From: Candidatus Scalindua sp. | GTDB lineage: Bacteria; Planctomycetota; Brocadiia; Brocadiales; Scalinduaceae | Assembly (NCBI GenBank): GCA_021776915.1 | Contig: JAIQZU010000039.1 | Location: 121,720-157,312, forward strand | DNA: 35,593 bases | Direction of reading: 5' to 3' | Made by a program: the position numbers and the translations under genes | Notes under the pieces: model-generated | What the model was told of the DNA's origin: nothing | The model's input: only the letters and a program-made list of their open reading frames with translations | The model's database searches: none | In this document: positions 15,103 through 22,256 of the stretch, piece after piece | Position numbering within the stretch: position 1 is the first letter of the stretch | Layout of the letters: every line of letters begins with the position of its first letter

Positions 15103-16227
15103 TTAATCAAAATGTGAATGACCTGACCAGTGCTTTTGAATCACCTCATACGAAGGAAAGCATCTCCTTGCAAATCTTACATGCCAATACCGACCAACCT
15201 TTTTCTGGCTTACCAGGTTTGCATCTACTTTGCAATTGTGAAAATGTTCAAATAATTTCTTGATGCTCTCTTCTTTATTGAATCTTACATTAAATTCTTC
15301 TGTTATCATTTCTCCATTTGCTGCTTTCTTCACGCTTTCATAGAGTGGTTTCAGCAGTGATTCACCTGCTTCCTTAAGGAATGCCTTGTCCAGTGGTACA
15401 TTGTGCTCCAAAAGATAAAAGAGTGCCCTTAACATTCTATGTGTGAAAAATTCTGCTTGATACTCTATCATCACATGAGAAGTTGCTCTCATATCCCTGA
15501 AACACGAACCTGCTGTGACGTATTTCACCGTTCTTTCTGACGGATTTGTGGGTTTGAATACAAGCCCTTCACAACCGTTCCCGTTCAGGTCTTGAATTTG
15601 TTGCTTCAGTTTTTTGATGTCAGAAACTTTATACTTGCCAAAACGTGTTACCGTTGGAATGTTATATTTCTCAAACAGCCTGTATCTTTTTTCTATAGGC
15701 ATTTGCCGGTCTGTACCTTTAGTCATTATATCAAATGCAAAGAGCCTGACGTCCTCAATTACATAAGGAGGTGTTTCCTTGTTGTATGGATTCTCAGGGC
15801 CGGCTATTTCGCCACAAACAATCAGATCTGGATTTTCATCAAAGAATTTATCAATGTTAAAGAAGTCAATCAACCTGTCTGTACTGAACGGGCAAACATA
15901 ACTCCCTCTGGTAAAGGCAAATACCCGGCCCTCTACCCTTGCAATTCTAACGTTATAACCATCCACCTTTTCCTCTACGTAGAAAGGAGTGGCAAATGTT
16001 AATTTGATACCATTTTCTAACTGTAGAATTCTTGCTATACGTGGAAAGTCAAAGAGGACCTCTGCATTGGTTACGACCGTGCCCCTGTTTAGATGCCCTA
16101 CTTTCTTAACTACCCTGTAGAAGGTGACGCCATCAAACACATCAGGCAATATACTATGTTCTTCTACCGCCTCATTCCAAGAGTCTTCTGTTATATTAAG
16201 CTTTGATACAGTTTCTAGAATGCCCAT
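15103..16227 (-). CDS. ATP-dependent RNA ligase, Pab1020 (Rnl3) family
   Basis: A 374-residue nucleotidyltransferase. Motif I is EEKVDGYN, with Lys87 as the AMP-accepting lysine; VCGEIAGPENPY fits motif III, EGLVFKP motif IV and TVKYV motif V. After this comes a helical C-terminal domain that in the archaeal enzymes mediates dimerisation. Family members seal or circularise single-stranded RNA. It pairs by family association with the PIN-like protein at 14306-14923, although the two genes converge instead of forming an operon. In the bacterium the substrate is unknown; tRNA repair or RNA circularisation are possible. Confidence 0.9.
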   Translation of the reverse strand: MGILETVSKLNITEDSWNEAVEEHSILPDVFDGVTFYRVVKKVGHLNRGTVVTNAEVLFDFPRIARILQLENGIKLTFATPFYVEEKVDGYNVRIARVEGRVFAFTRGSYVCPFSTDRLIDFFNIDKFFDENPDLIVCGEIAGPENPYNKETPPYVIEDVRLFAFDIMTKGTDRQMPIEKRYRLFEKYNIPTVTRFGKYKVSDIKKLKQQIQDLNGNGCEGLVFKPTNPSERTVKYVTAGSCFRDMRATSHVMIEYQAEFFTHRMLRALFYLLEHNVPLDKAFLKEAGESLLKPLYESVKKAANGEMITEEFNVRFNKEESIKKLFEHFHNCKVDANLVSQKKVGRYWHVRFARRCFPSYEVIQKHWSGHSHFD

Positions 16228-16348
16228 GGTTGCTTATCTTTTATGAATGAAGTCGATTAAAATAAGTATAAATATTATTATAAGTGAAGTACTGGTTTAC
16301 CATCATTATAATCATATTACAACACCTGTGATATTCAATTTTTTAATA

Positions 16349-16377
16349 TTGACAGTTATATTAATCAAAAGTATAAT
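16349..16377 (+). promoter_or_regulatory. Consensus sigma-70-type promoter
   Basis: TTGACA (16349-16354) and TATAAT (16372-16377) are both exact consensus hexamers with the optimal 17-base spacer. It reads rightward, toward a terminator-like hairpin at 16486 and the RCK-DHH gene at 16654. Confidence 0.8.
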
Positions 16378-16383
16378 TCCTTC

Positions 16384-16518
16384 TTATCATTTCCTGTCTT
16401 GCCTGTACATATTCTCAAAATAACATATACGTAAAAGTATATTACATACATATTGCAAGTCATTATTCCCAATCACCAGTATAATAAATTAGCGTCTCTT
16501 AATCGCTAATTTGTTTTT
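16384..16518 (+). ncRNA. Putative small RNA or attenuated leader
   Basis: About 135 bases run from the expected start of the consensus promoter to the T-run after the hairpin at 16486-16512. No open reading frame of note is present. Either it is an independent small RNA or the 5' leader of the RCK-DHH gene with an attenuator. I recognise no known riboswitch class in it. Confidence 0.4.
16486..16518 (+). terminator. Terminator-like hairpin with T-run
   Basis: AAATTAGCG (16486-16494) pairs perfectly with CGCTAATTT (16504-16512), followed by GTTTTT. The U-rich tail is on the plus strand only, and no plus-strand gene lies upstream apart from the candidate RNA. Confidence 0.6.
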
Positions 16519-16653
16519 ATCATATTCCCAGGCATTTGAAGGCATAGAAAAGGTTTTTCTATCCTGCAGACTAACACTTATTCTAATGTGATATGATATA
16601 CCGTTGCAACTTATTTTTGATATATTAAATTATTCATAAGTCGGAGAAATTTT

Positions 16654-18117
16654 ATGTACATTGTTTTCGGTTGTGGTGCAACTGGAAATGCAGTTGTTGA
16701 TGCATTGAACAAGGCCTGCAAGGATATATTAATAGTAGATAAGGACGAGAACGCATTATCTTTATGGAGAGAAAAACAGCTTAATGTAATGGTTTCTGAT
16801 ATGGAATCTTTTGATTTGGACTCTCAGTACTGCGAGAAGGCAAATATGTTTGCAATCCTTACCGGAGACTCGAAAGGTAATTTGTTACTGGCTAAAAGAA
16901 TAAAAGAAAAGATGCCAGACAATTTCGTCCTTGTTAAGTCTTCCGGACAGGGAGAGGCTGAAGCCCCGGACTCAAATGGAGCTGACATGATATTACAGAC
17001 AGGCAATGTCCTGGCTCAGGAAATATTGTCTGCTTTTGAAACTGCAGAAATGGAGCATTCTGCTTTCATATTAGTTAATATTATCAAAGAATCGAAGAAC
17101 AAAGAATTGGCGATTTTCCTACAGGACAATCCTGATCCGGATGCCATAGCTTCAGGACTTACTTTGAAACATATATGTAAAGTCTGTGATGTAGAGAGCA
17201 GTATCTATTATGGAGGTAGTATCACTCATCAGAAAAACATGGCGCTGATAAAGTTGTTGAATATAGATTTGATAAATACAAAGACAAGTGAAGAAGTTAT
17301 GAAGGTGGTGAGGTCTGCCGGTAAGATTGCATTAATAGAGGCATCGATACCATCAAAGAACAATGTCTTGCCTATAGAGGTCACTCCAAATTTGATATTT
17401 GATCATCACCAGATAGATATCAGTTCGGTTAAAGGAGATTTTATTGATATTCAACCTGAGATAGGCGCCACCGCTACAATCATGACAAAATATATTCGTC
17501 AGTTAAACATAAAACCGGATGTGTCACTTGCAACGGCATTATTATATGGTATTCGAACGGACACAAAAGAGTTTACCAGAAATACCACTTCTGATGACAT
17601 GGATGCTGCAGCATATCTTTCTCCCCTGGCAGATACAACTATTATGAGTCAGTTGGAGTTTCCTCCAATGAGGCTAGAAACCATGGATATTATCGGAAGG
17701 GCAATCATAAACAAAGAAATCAAGGGGTCATACCTTACGTCATTTGTGGAATTTATCAGTGATAGAGATGCCCTGCCACAGGCTGCGGAAATGATGTTAC
17801 AGTTGGAGGGCGTATACACTGTACTTGTCTTCGGAATTAATGAAGACAAGGTACAACTATCTGCAAGAAGCAGAGACACAAGAGTTAATCTGGGATTAAT
17901 TCTGCAGAGTGCATTTGGTGAATTAAATAGTGGCGGCCATGCTACAATGGCAGCCGGAGCCATCAATCTTGAAATACTTGGCGATGCAAATGACAAGACG
18001 TCTCTTTTGAAAGCAACTTCCGACGCCGTCAGGAAAAAGTTTTTTTCCGCAGTTGATGCTGAGCTTGAACAAGAAACATTCCCGTCAGATGGAAAACCTC
18101 AGCTGCACTCAAAGTAG
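16654..18117 (+). CDS. RCK (TrkA-N)-DHH/DHHA1 phosphoesterase fusion
   Basis: A 487-residue cytoplasmic protein. Residues 1-130 form a Rossmann RCK domain: GCGATG at 6-11, then an acidic residue after the second strand (IVDKD) as in NAD-binding TrkA-N domains. Residues about 150-470 are a DHH/DHHA1 phosphoesterase: NPDPDA (159-164), Asp303 in GIRTDTKEF, DHH (250-252) and GGH (427-429). The histidine that starts motif I in many DHH enzymes is Gln157 here. Relatives degrade c-di-AMP, nanoRNA or pAp; which one applies is open. A GGAG ribosome site lies just before the ATG. The fusion suggests nucleotide- or NAD-gated hydrolysis. Confidence 0.88.
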   Translation: MYIVFGCGATGNAVVDALNKACKDILIVDKDENALSLWREKQLNVMVSDMESFDLDSQYCEKANMFAILTGDSKGNLLLAKRIKEKMPDNFVLVKSSGQGEAEAPDSNGADMILQTGNVLAQEILSAFETAEMEHSAFILVNIIKESKNKELAIFLQDNPDPDAIASGLTLKHICKVCDVESSIYYGGSITHQKNMALIKLLNIDLINTKTSEEVMKVVRSAGKIALIEASIPSKNNVLPIEVTPNLIFDHHQIDISSVKGDFIDIQPEIGATATIMTKYIRQLNIKPDVSLATALLYGIRTDTKEFTRNTTSDDMDAAAYLSPLADTTIMSQLEFPPMRLETMDIIGRAIINKEIKGSYLTSFVEFISDRDALPQAAEMMLQLEGVYTVLVFGINEDKVQLSARSRDTRVNLGLILQSAFGELNSGGHATMAAGAINLEILGDANDKTSLLKATSDAVRKKFFSAVDAELEQETFPSDGKPQLHSK

Positions 18118-18165
18118 GATTTAAATTGCCGGCCTGCCCGTCAGTCTGTCAGGCGGTGTCTGCAG

Positions 18166-18594
18166 TCAAAAACCATCATCATTTCTCCAATCTGCGGAAT
18201 GATAGTTGGAGTGAACTTGAAATCGTCCGGATTCAAGCTTACGCCTGAAACTATCCTTTAGTTTCCTTCTCAACCAACCTCTGAATCCCGGAACCATTAA
18301 GAGAAAACCAAGTACATCTGTTATCATTCCCGGTGTGATTAATAAAGCGCCGGCAATCAAAATAAACAAGCCATCGATTAGACTGTCTGTCGGAATAGTT
18401 CCATTCTGTAAATCCATCCTTATCTTACTATAAATACTTAGACCCTGGCTTCTGGCAAGCAAACCTCCTATTATACCTGTTATGAGTACGATCATTATAG
18501 TTGGAGAGGCTCCAAGGTACCTTCCCACCTGTATCAAAAGATACAACTCTGTTAAGGGAAGAACTGTGAACAATAGAATAAGCCGGATAAACAT
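18166..18594 (-). CDS. fxsA: FxsA-family membrane protein
   Basis: A 142-residue inner-membrane protein with hydrophobic segments at about residues 4-22, 30-48 and 75-105. PLTELYLLIQVG, the ITGIIGGLLARSQG loop and LLITPGMITDVLGFLLMVPG are the family's characteristic stretches. The E. coli member (suppressor of F exclusion of phage T7) has no clear biochemical role. The charged C-terminal tail (about residues 108-142) is cytoplasmic. The gene converges with the RCK-DHH gene, separated by 48 bases containing a GC-rich inverted repeat (GCCTG/CAGGC at about 18132-18153). Confidence 0.88.
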   Translation of the reverse strand: MFIRLILLFTVLPLTELYLLIQVGRYLGASPTIMIVLITGIIGGLLARSQGLSIYSKIRMDLQNGTIPTDSLIDGLFILIAGALLITPGMITDVLGFLLMVPGFRGWLRRKLKDSFRRKLESGRFQVHSNYHSADWRNDDGF

Positions 18595-18641
18595 GTTCTT
18601 TTATCTTATATAAACAAACTGCTGATAGATTTGAAAAATGC

Positions 18642-18669
18642 TTGACTTAAAGCATCTATATTATATTAA
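18642..18669 (+). promoter_or_regulatory. Likely promoter of pabB
   Basis: TTGACT (18642-18647) and TATTAA (18664-18669) with a 16-base spacer, about 45 bases before the pabB start. Both hexamers are near consensus, but the surroundings are AT-rich, so a chance match is possible. Confidence 0.45.
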
Positions 18670-18713
18670 ATAGCTACATATTATACCATATTTTTAAGCA
18701 ATAAATTTATCTT

Positions 18714-20174
18714 ATGGCAAACTTTATAAGCAGAACAAAAATGAAATTCATAACCAGGGAGCTAGACCCTGACATCGACTTGTTGAAGGTCGTTCAATAT
18801 ACCCAGGCATACCAGAAAAGTTTTTTCCTTGATAGCGCTGCTAAAAACGAAGAGACAGGAAGATTCTCATTTATTGGATATGATCCCTTTCTTACCGTTA
18901 TGTCAAAAGGCAATAATATATTGATGCAAGGCCGTCATAATATTACCAGGAAGGTCGGGAATCCTCTTGATGAACTAAAAACTTTGTTAAGAGAATTCCA
19001 TCTGGATGATAACTTTGAGCCTATTCCATTTACGTGTGGCGCAGTTGGATACTTTGCTTATGATCTATGCCACTTCATAGAAAAGCTACCTGATACAACA
19101 ATCGACGACATTGAATTCCCGGAAATGTGCTTCAGCTTTTATGACACAATTATCGGTTTTGACCATCTTAAGAATAAGTGTTACTTAATGGCTGTCGACA
19201 TTAATCCGTATTCCAGCAAAAGTACAGAGAAAAGAATTGATCAGGTTTTAAGGGCGATTGGTAATAGCGGGAATATACCTCACGAAGAAGAATCAAGGTT
19301 TAGCGGGAGCATGATAAAGCGAAAGATAATAAGTAATTTTTCTAAAGAAGACTATTTAAGGACTGTGGAATGCGCAAAACAATATATCAATGCAGGTGAT
19401 ATTTATCAGGTAAATCTTTCACAGAGATTTCACACTCAGATAGAGACATCACCTTACGAGATATATAAGAGATTAAGAAAGATTAATCCGGCGCCATTTT
19501 CAAGTTATTTGAGGTTTGATAATAAATATGTACTCAGTTCATCTCCGGAAAGGTTCTTATCACTGCGAAGCACATTAGACAGTACCGGCAAACATAGTGG
19601 CAGTGTAGTGCGGAATATTCAAACAAAGCCGATCAAGGGCACTCGCCCCAGATATAAAGATGAAACCATAAATACAAAAATGAAGGAGGATTTACTATCG
19701 AGTGAGAAAGACGATGCTGAACTGGCAATGATTGTAGACCTCGAGAGGAACGACCTTGGACGAGTATGTAAATATAATACAGTCAAGGTTACTGAAAAGA
19801 AAAAACTGGAAGAACACCCTACCGTCTATCACCTTGTTGCAACAATCGAAGGAGAGCTTCACTCACGGTATGATTCTATCGACTTGTTAAAGGCCACATT
19901 TCCTGGAGGTTCAATAACAGGTGCTCCCAAAGTAAGGGCTATGCAGATTATTGATGAACTGGAACCCACCAAGCGCAGTGTATACACAGGCGCAATGGGA
20001 TATTTAAGTTTTAATGGAAATATCGACTTTAACATTGCCATAAGAACATTTCTAGTGAAAGATGATCATATCTTTTTTCAGGTAGGAGGTGGGATTGTTG
20101 CTGACTCAAACCCGGAAGACGAGTACGAAGAAACATTGCATAAAGCCAGGGCACTGGTAGAGACACTAAGTTAA
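18714..20174 (+). CDS. pabB: Aminodeoxychorismate synthase component I
   Basis: A 486-residue chorismate-utilising enzyme. PabB and TrpE are close relatives; the motif PIKGTRPR with Lys308 points to PabB, since anthranilate synthase has alanine at that site. Other signatures are INAGDIYQVNLSQRF, SSSPERFLSL, DLERNDLGRVC and PGGSITGAPKVRAMQIIDELEP. It makes 4-amino-4-deoxychorismate from chorismate and ammonia for folate, normally with the glutaminase PabA, which is not in this window. pabC follows after 62 bases. Confidence 0.92.
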   Translation: MANFISRTKMKFITRELDPDIDLLKVVQYTQAYQKSFFLDSAAKNEETGRFSFIGYDPFLTVMSKGNNILMQGRHNITRKVGNPLDELKTLLREFHLDDNFEPIPFTCGAVGYFAYDLCHFIEKLPDTTIDDIEFPEMCFSFYDTIIGFDHLKNKCYLMAVDINPYSSKSTEKRIDQVLRAIGNSGNIPHEEESRFSGSMIKRKIISNFSKEDYLRTVECAKQYINAGDIYQVNLSQRFHTQIETSPYEIYKRLRKINPAPFSSYLRFDNKYVLSSSPERFLSLRSTLDSTGKHSGSVVRNIQTKPIKGTRPRYKDETINTKMKEDLLSSEKDDAELAMIVDLERNDLGRVCKYNTVKVTEKKKLEEHPTVYHLVATIEGELHSRYDSIDLLKATFPGGSITGAPKVRAMQIIDELEPTKRSVYTGAMGYLSFNGNIDFNIAIRTFLVKDDHIFFQVGGGIVADSNPEDEYEETLHKARALVETLS

Positions 20175-20236
20175 GATTGATGATTGACGATTGTCGACCG
20201 ACAGACACGAATTTCACGAATTTACACTAATGACCA

Positions 20237-21085
20237 ATGACGAATTATATTTTCTTTAATGGTAAAATAATCCCCGTTACAGAGGGATCGATCTCTACGG
20301 GAGACAGAGGTTTCCTCTACGGTGATGGCATCTTTGAAACTCTCCGCACGTACAATGGGAAACCTTTCAAGCTTGCTGAGCATCTTGAGCGTATGCGTTG
20401 TTCTGCAGAGAAACTCAGGATATCTTTCGCATACACAAATGCAGAGATTAGTGAGAGTATTACGAAACTGCTTGAGAAAAACAGTGTTCAGGATGCTTAT
20501 GTCAGGATTACGCTTTCAAGAGGTGAAGGCGGCAGTGCGCTCCAGATGAGTGGTGGCCTCAAGTCGACGAGCCTGATACAGGTCAAACCTTTTACGCCTT
20601 ATGAGAAAGGGCTGTATGAAAAAGGCATGTCACTGGGTGTTTCGAAATACAGAAGGAGTACGACGAGTCCGATCTGCCGTCACAAAACAACTAACCTGCT
20701 GACAAGTATTCTACTGAAGGAAGAGGCAAGGGAGATATCTGTCCATGATTCAATAGTTCTCAATACAGACGGAGATGTGGCCGAATGCATTGTAAGCAAC
20801 ATTTTTATGGTGAATAATGGAAATGTAGTTACCCCTCCGCTTGATACCAACATCCTACCAGGAATAACAAGGAAGACGGTACTTGATATTTGTCAAAACA
20901 GTGGTATTCCTGCCAGAGAAGAATCCTTCAAGATAGAGACATTAATCAAAGCAGAAGAGGTATTTATTACTAATTCACTGATGGAAATAATGCCTGTATC
21001 AAGGATTGACGATTGTCAAATTGGAAAGGCCGTTCCCGGAAAGATTACGCAGCAGATCATAAACGCTTACAAAAGCTTAATTTAA
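20237..21085 (+). CDS. pabC: Aminodeoxychorismate lyase (class IV PLP enzyme)
   Basis: A 282-residue fold-IV PLP protein with the catalytic Lys150 in RHKTTNLL and the PLP-contacting VAECIVSNIF (residues 181-190), plus DRGFLYGDGIFETLR near the N-terminus. Branched-chain aminotransferase and D-amino-acid transaminase share this fold; placement 62 bases after pabB makes 4-amino-4-deoxychorismate lyase the best call, giving p-aminobenzoate. The spacer between the genes includes a tandem CACGAATTT pair and no good ribosome site. The last 52 codons are repeated, in degenerate form, at 21997-22155. Confidence 0.87.
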   Translation: MTNYIFFNGKIIPVTEGSISTGDRGFLYGDGIFETLRTYNGKPFKLAEHLERMRCSAEKLRISFAYTNAEISESITKLLEKNSVQDAYVRITLSRGEGGSALQMSGGLKSTSLIQVKPFTPYEKGLYEKGMSLGVSKYRRSTTSPICRHKTTNLLTSILLKEEAREISVHDSIVLNTDGDVAECIVSNIFMVNNGNVVTPPLDTNILPGITRKTVLDICQNSGIPAREESFKIETLIKAEEVFITNSLMEIMPVSRIDDCQIGKAVPGKITQQIINAYKSLI

Positions 21086-21190
21086 AAACCAAGTGGGCTT
21101 ATTGACTCATTAACGGATTTGCACTTACATCACTTGGAATATCCTTGAAATTTATCAAATAGTATATAAACTTCGTTACTATACAGAAAC

Positions 21191-21214
21191 TATAGAATAA
21201 CTTATAGAATAACT
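21191..21214. repeat. Tandem 12-bp repeat upstream of the MntA-HepT pair
   Basis: TATAGAATAACT occurs twice in direct succession (21191-21202 and 21203-21214), 27 bases before the MntA start. The position suits an operator for autoregulation of the pair, and TATAGAAT could also serve as a -10 element. Confidence 0.5.
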
Positions 21215-21241
21215 TGTTAGAGTAATAGAAAAAAAGGGGAA

Positions 21242-21541
21242 ATGATTACTATTCACGACATAAAAAATATATTACCTGATATATGCGATACATATAGGAT
21301 CAAATATGTTGAGTTATTTGGTTCCATTGCCAGGAATGAAGAAAAAGATGACTATGATATCGATTTAATTATAGAATTTGAAGATCCCGTTGAAGAGAAT
21401 GTATCTGAAAGGTATTTTGGATTTCTTCACTTTCTTGAAGACAAATTTGGCAAGAAAGTAGATTTACTTACACCCAGGTCTATAAGAAACCCATACCTGA
21501 GGAGATCAATAGAAAGAGATAAGATTAAAATATATGGATGA
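21242..21541 (+). CDS. mntA: MntA-type minimal nucleotidyltransferase antitoxin
   Basis: A 99-residue protein with the nucleotidyltransferase signature GS-x10-DxD complete: Gly27-Ser28 in ELFGSIAR and Asp39/Asp41 in YDIDLI. In characterised pairs MntA neutralises the HepT RNase by adding AMP groups to a tyrosine in HepT. A ribosome site (AAAGGGG) precedes the ATG. The stop overlaps the HepT start by 8 bases, as usual for these modules. The antitoxin-first order also matches many known pairs. Confidence 0.88.
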   Translation: MITIHDIKNILPDICDTYRIKYVELFGSIARNEEKDDYDIDLIIEFEDPVEENVSERYFGFLHFLEDKFGKKVDLLTPRSIRNPYLRRSIERDKIKIYG

Positions 21542-21869
21542 AAAGATATTAAAGTATTCATATGATGCACTACAAGCAATAGACAAAATAACACGCTTTG
21601 TGGAAGGAAAGACATTCGAAGAATATAATAAAGATGATTTTCTTCGTTCTGCCGTTGAAAGACAATTTGAAATTTTAGGAGAAGCGTTGAATAACATAAA
21701 GAAAATGGATGAAGAAATATTTAATTCGATTGAAGGAAGTAGAGGTGCAATATCCTTCAGAAATATTTTGTCTCATGGATATGATACGGTAGATAATGTG
21801 ATTGTATGGGGAATTATTAAGAAGGATTTATCAAAACTTAAATACAGCATAGAAAAACTAATGGAATGA
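21534..21869 (+). CDS. hepT: HepT-type HEPN ribonuclease toxin
   Basis: A 111-residue all-helical HEPN (DUF86) protein. The RNase motif Rx4HxY is intact: Arg76, His81 and Tyr83 in RNILSHGY. HepT dimers cut RNA, tRNA in studied cases, and the tyrosine of this motif is the AMP-acceptor site modified by MntA. Its start lies within the last codons of mntA, so the genes are translationally coupled. The module lies between pabC and a broken second copy of pabC's 3' end. Confidence 0.88.
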   Translation: MDEKILKYSYDALQAIDKITRFVEGKTFEEYNKDDFLRSAVERQFEILGEALNNIKKMDEEIFNSIEGSRGAISFRNILSHGYDTVDNVIVWGIIKKDLSKLKYSIEKLME

Positions 21870-21996
21870 ACCGGCTCTAACAAATCAACATAAAACCTTT
21901 CCAGAATCAGAAACGGTTGTTCCCCGATATAAACCAGGATTATCTGTTCCCCCTTGACAAGAATGTCCAATGTCAAAAGCATCCTGTACTACTTAT

Positions 21997-22155
21997 TTCA
22001 AGATAGAGACATTAATCAAAGCAGATGAAGTATTTATTACCAATTCATTGATGGAGATAATCCCGGTTTCAATGATTGAAGATAATAAGATTGGAAAGGT
22101 AACACCGGGAAAGATTACGCAGCAACTTATGAGCGCTTACAAACGCTTGATTTAA
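21997..22155 (+). pseudogene. 3' fragment of a second pabC copy
   Basis: The reading frame ending at 22155 repeats residues 231-282 of PabC (FKIETLIKA through the final LI) with scattered substitutions, while the upstream 230 codons are missing. DNA similarity starts at 21997 and ends at the stop codon. This is a partial duplicate separated from the intact gene by the MntA-HepT module. Confidence 0.85.
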
Positions 22156-22256
22156 AGATCACTATAACTATACCGAAGAATAGGGGGCAGGTGTTCCTAT
22201 TTATTAGAGTTGAGTATAAAAGTTGCAATTATTGTTATGTGAAGAAATGATTAAAA

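Noticed and set aside
20207-20224. Two tandem CACGAATTT units between pabB and pabC
   Set aside because: Too short and common a repeat type to call a regulatory site.
21773-21982. Minus-strand open frame overlapping hepT
   Set aside because: It is antisense to hepT for about half its length and has no ribosome site; no family was recognised.
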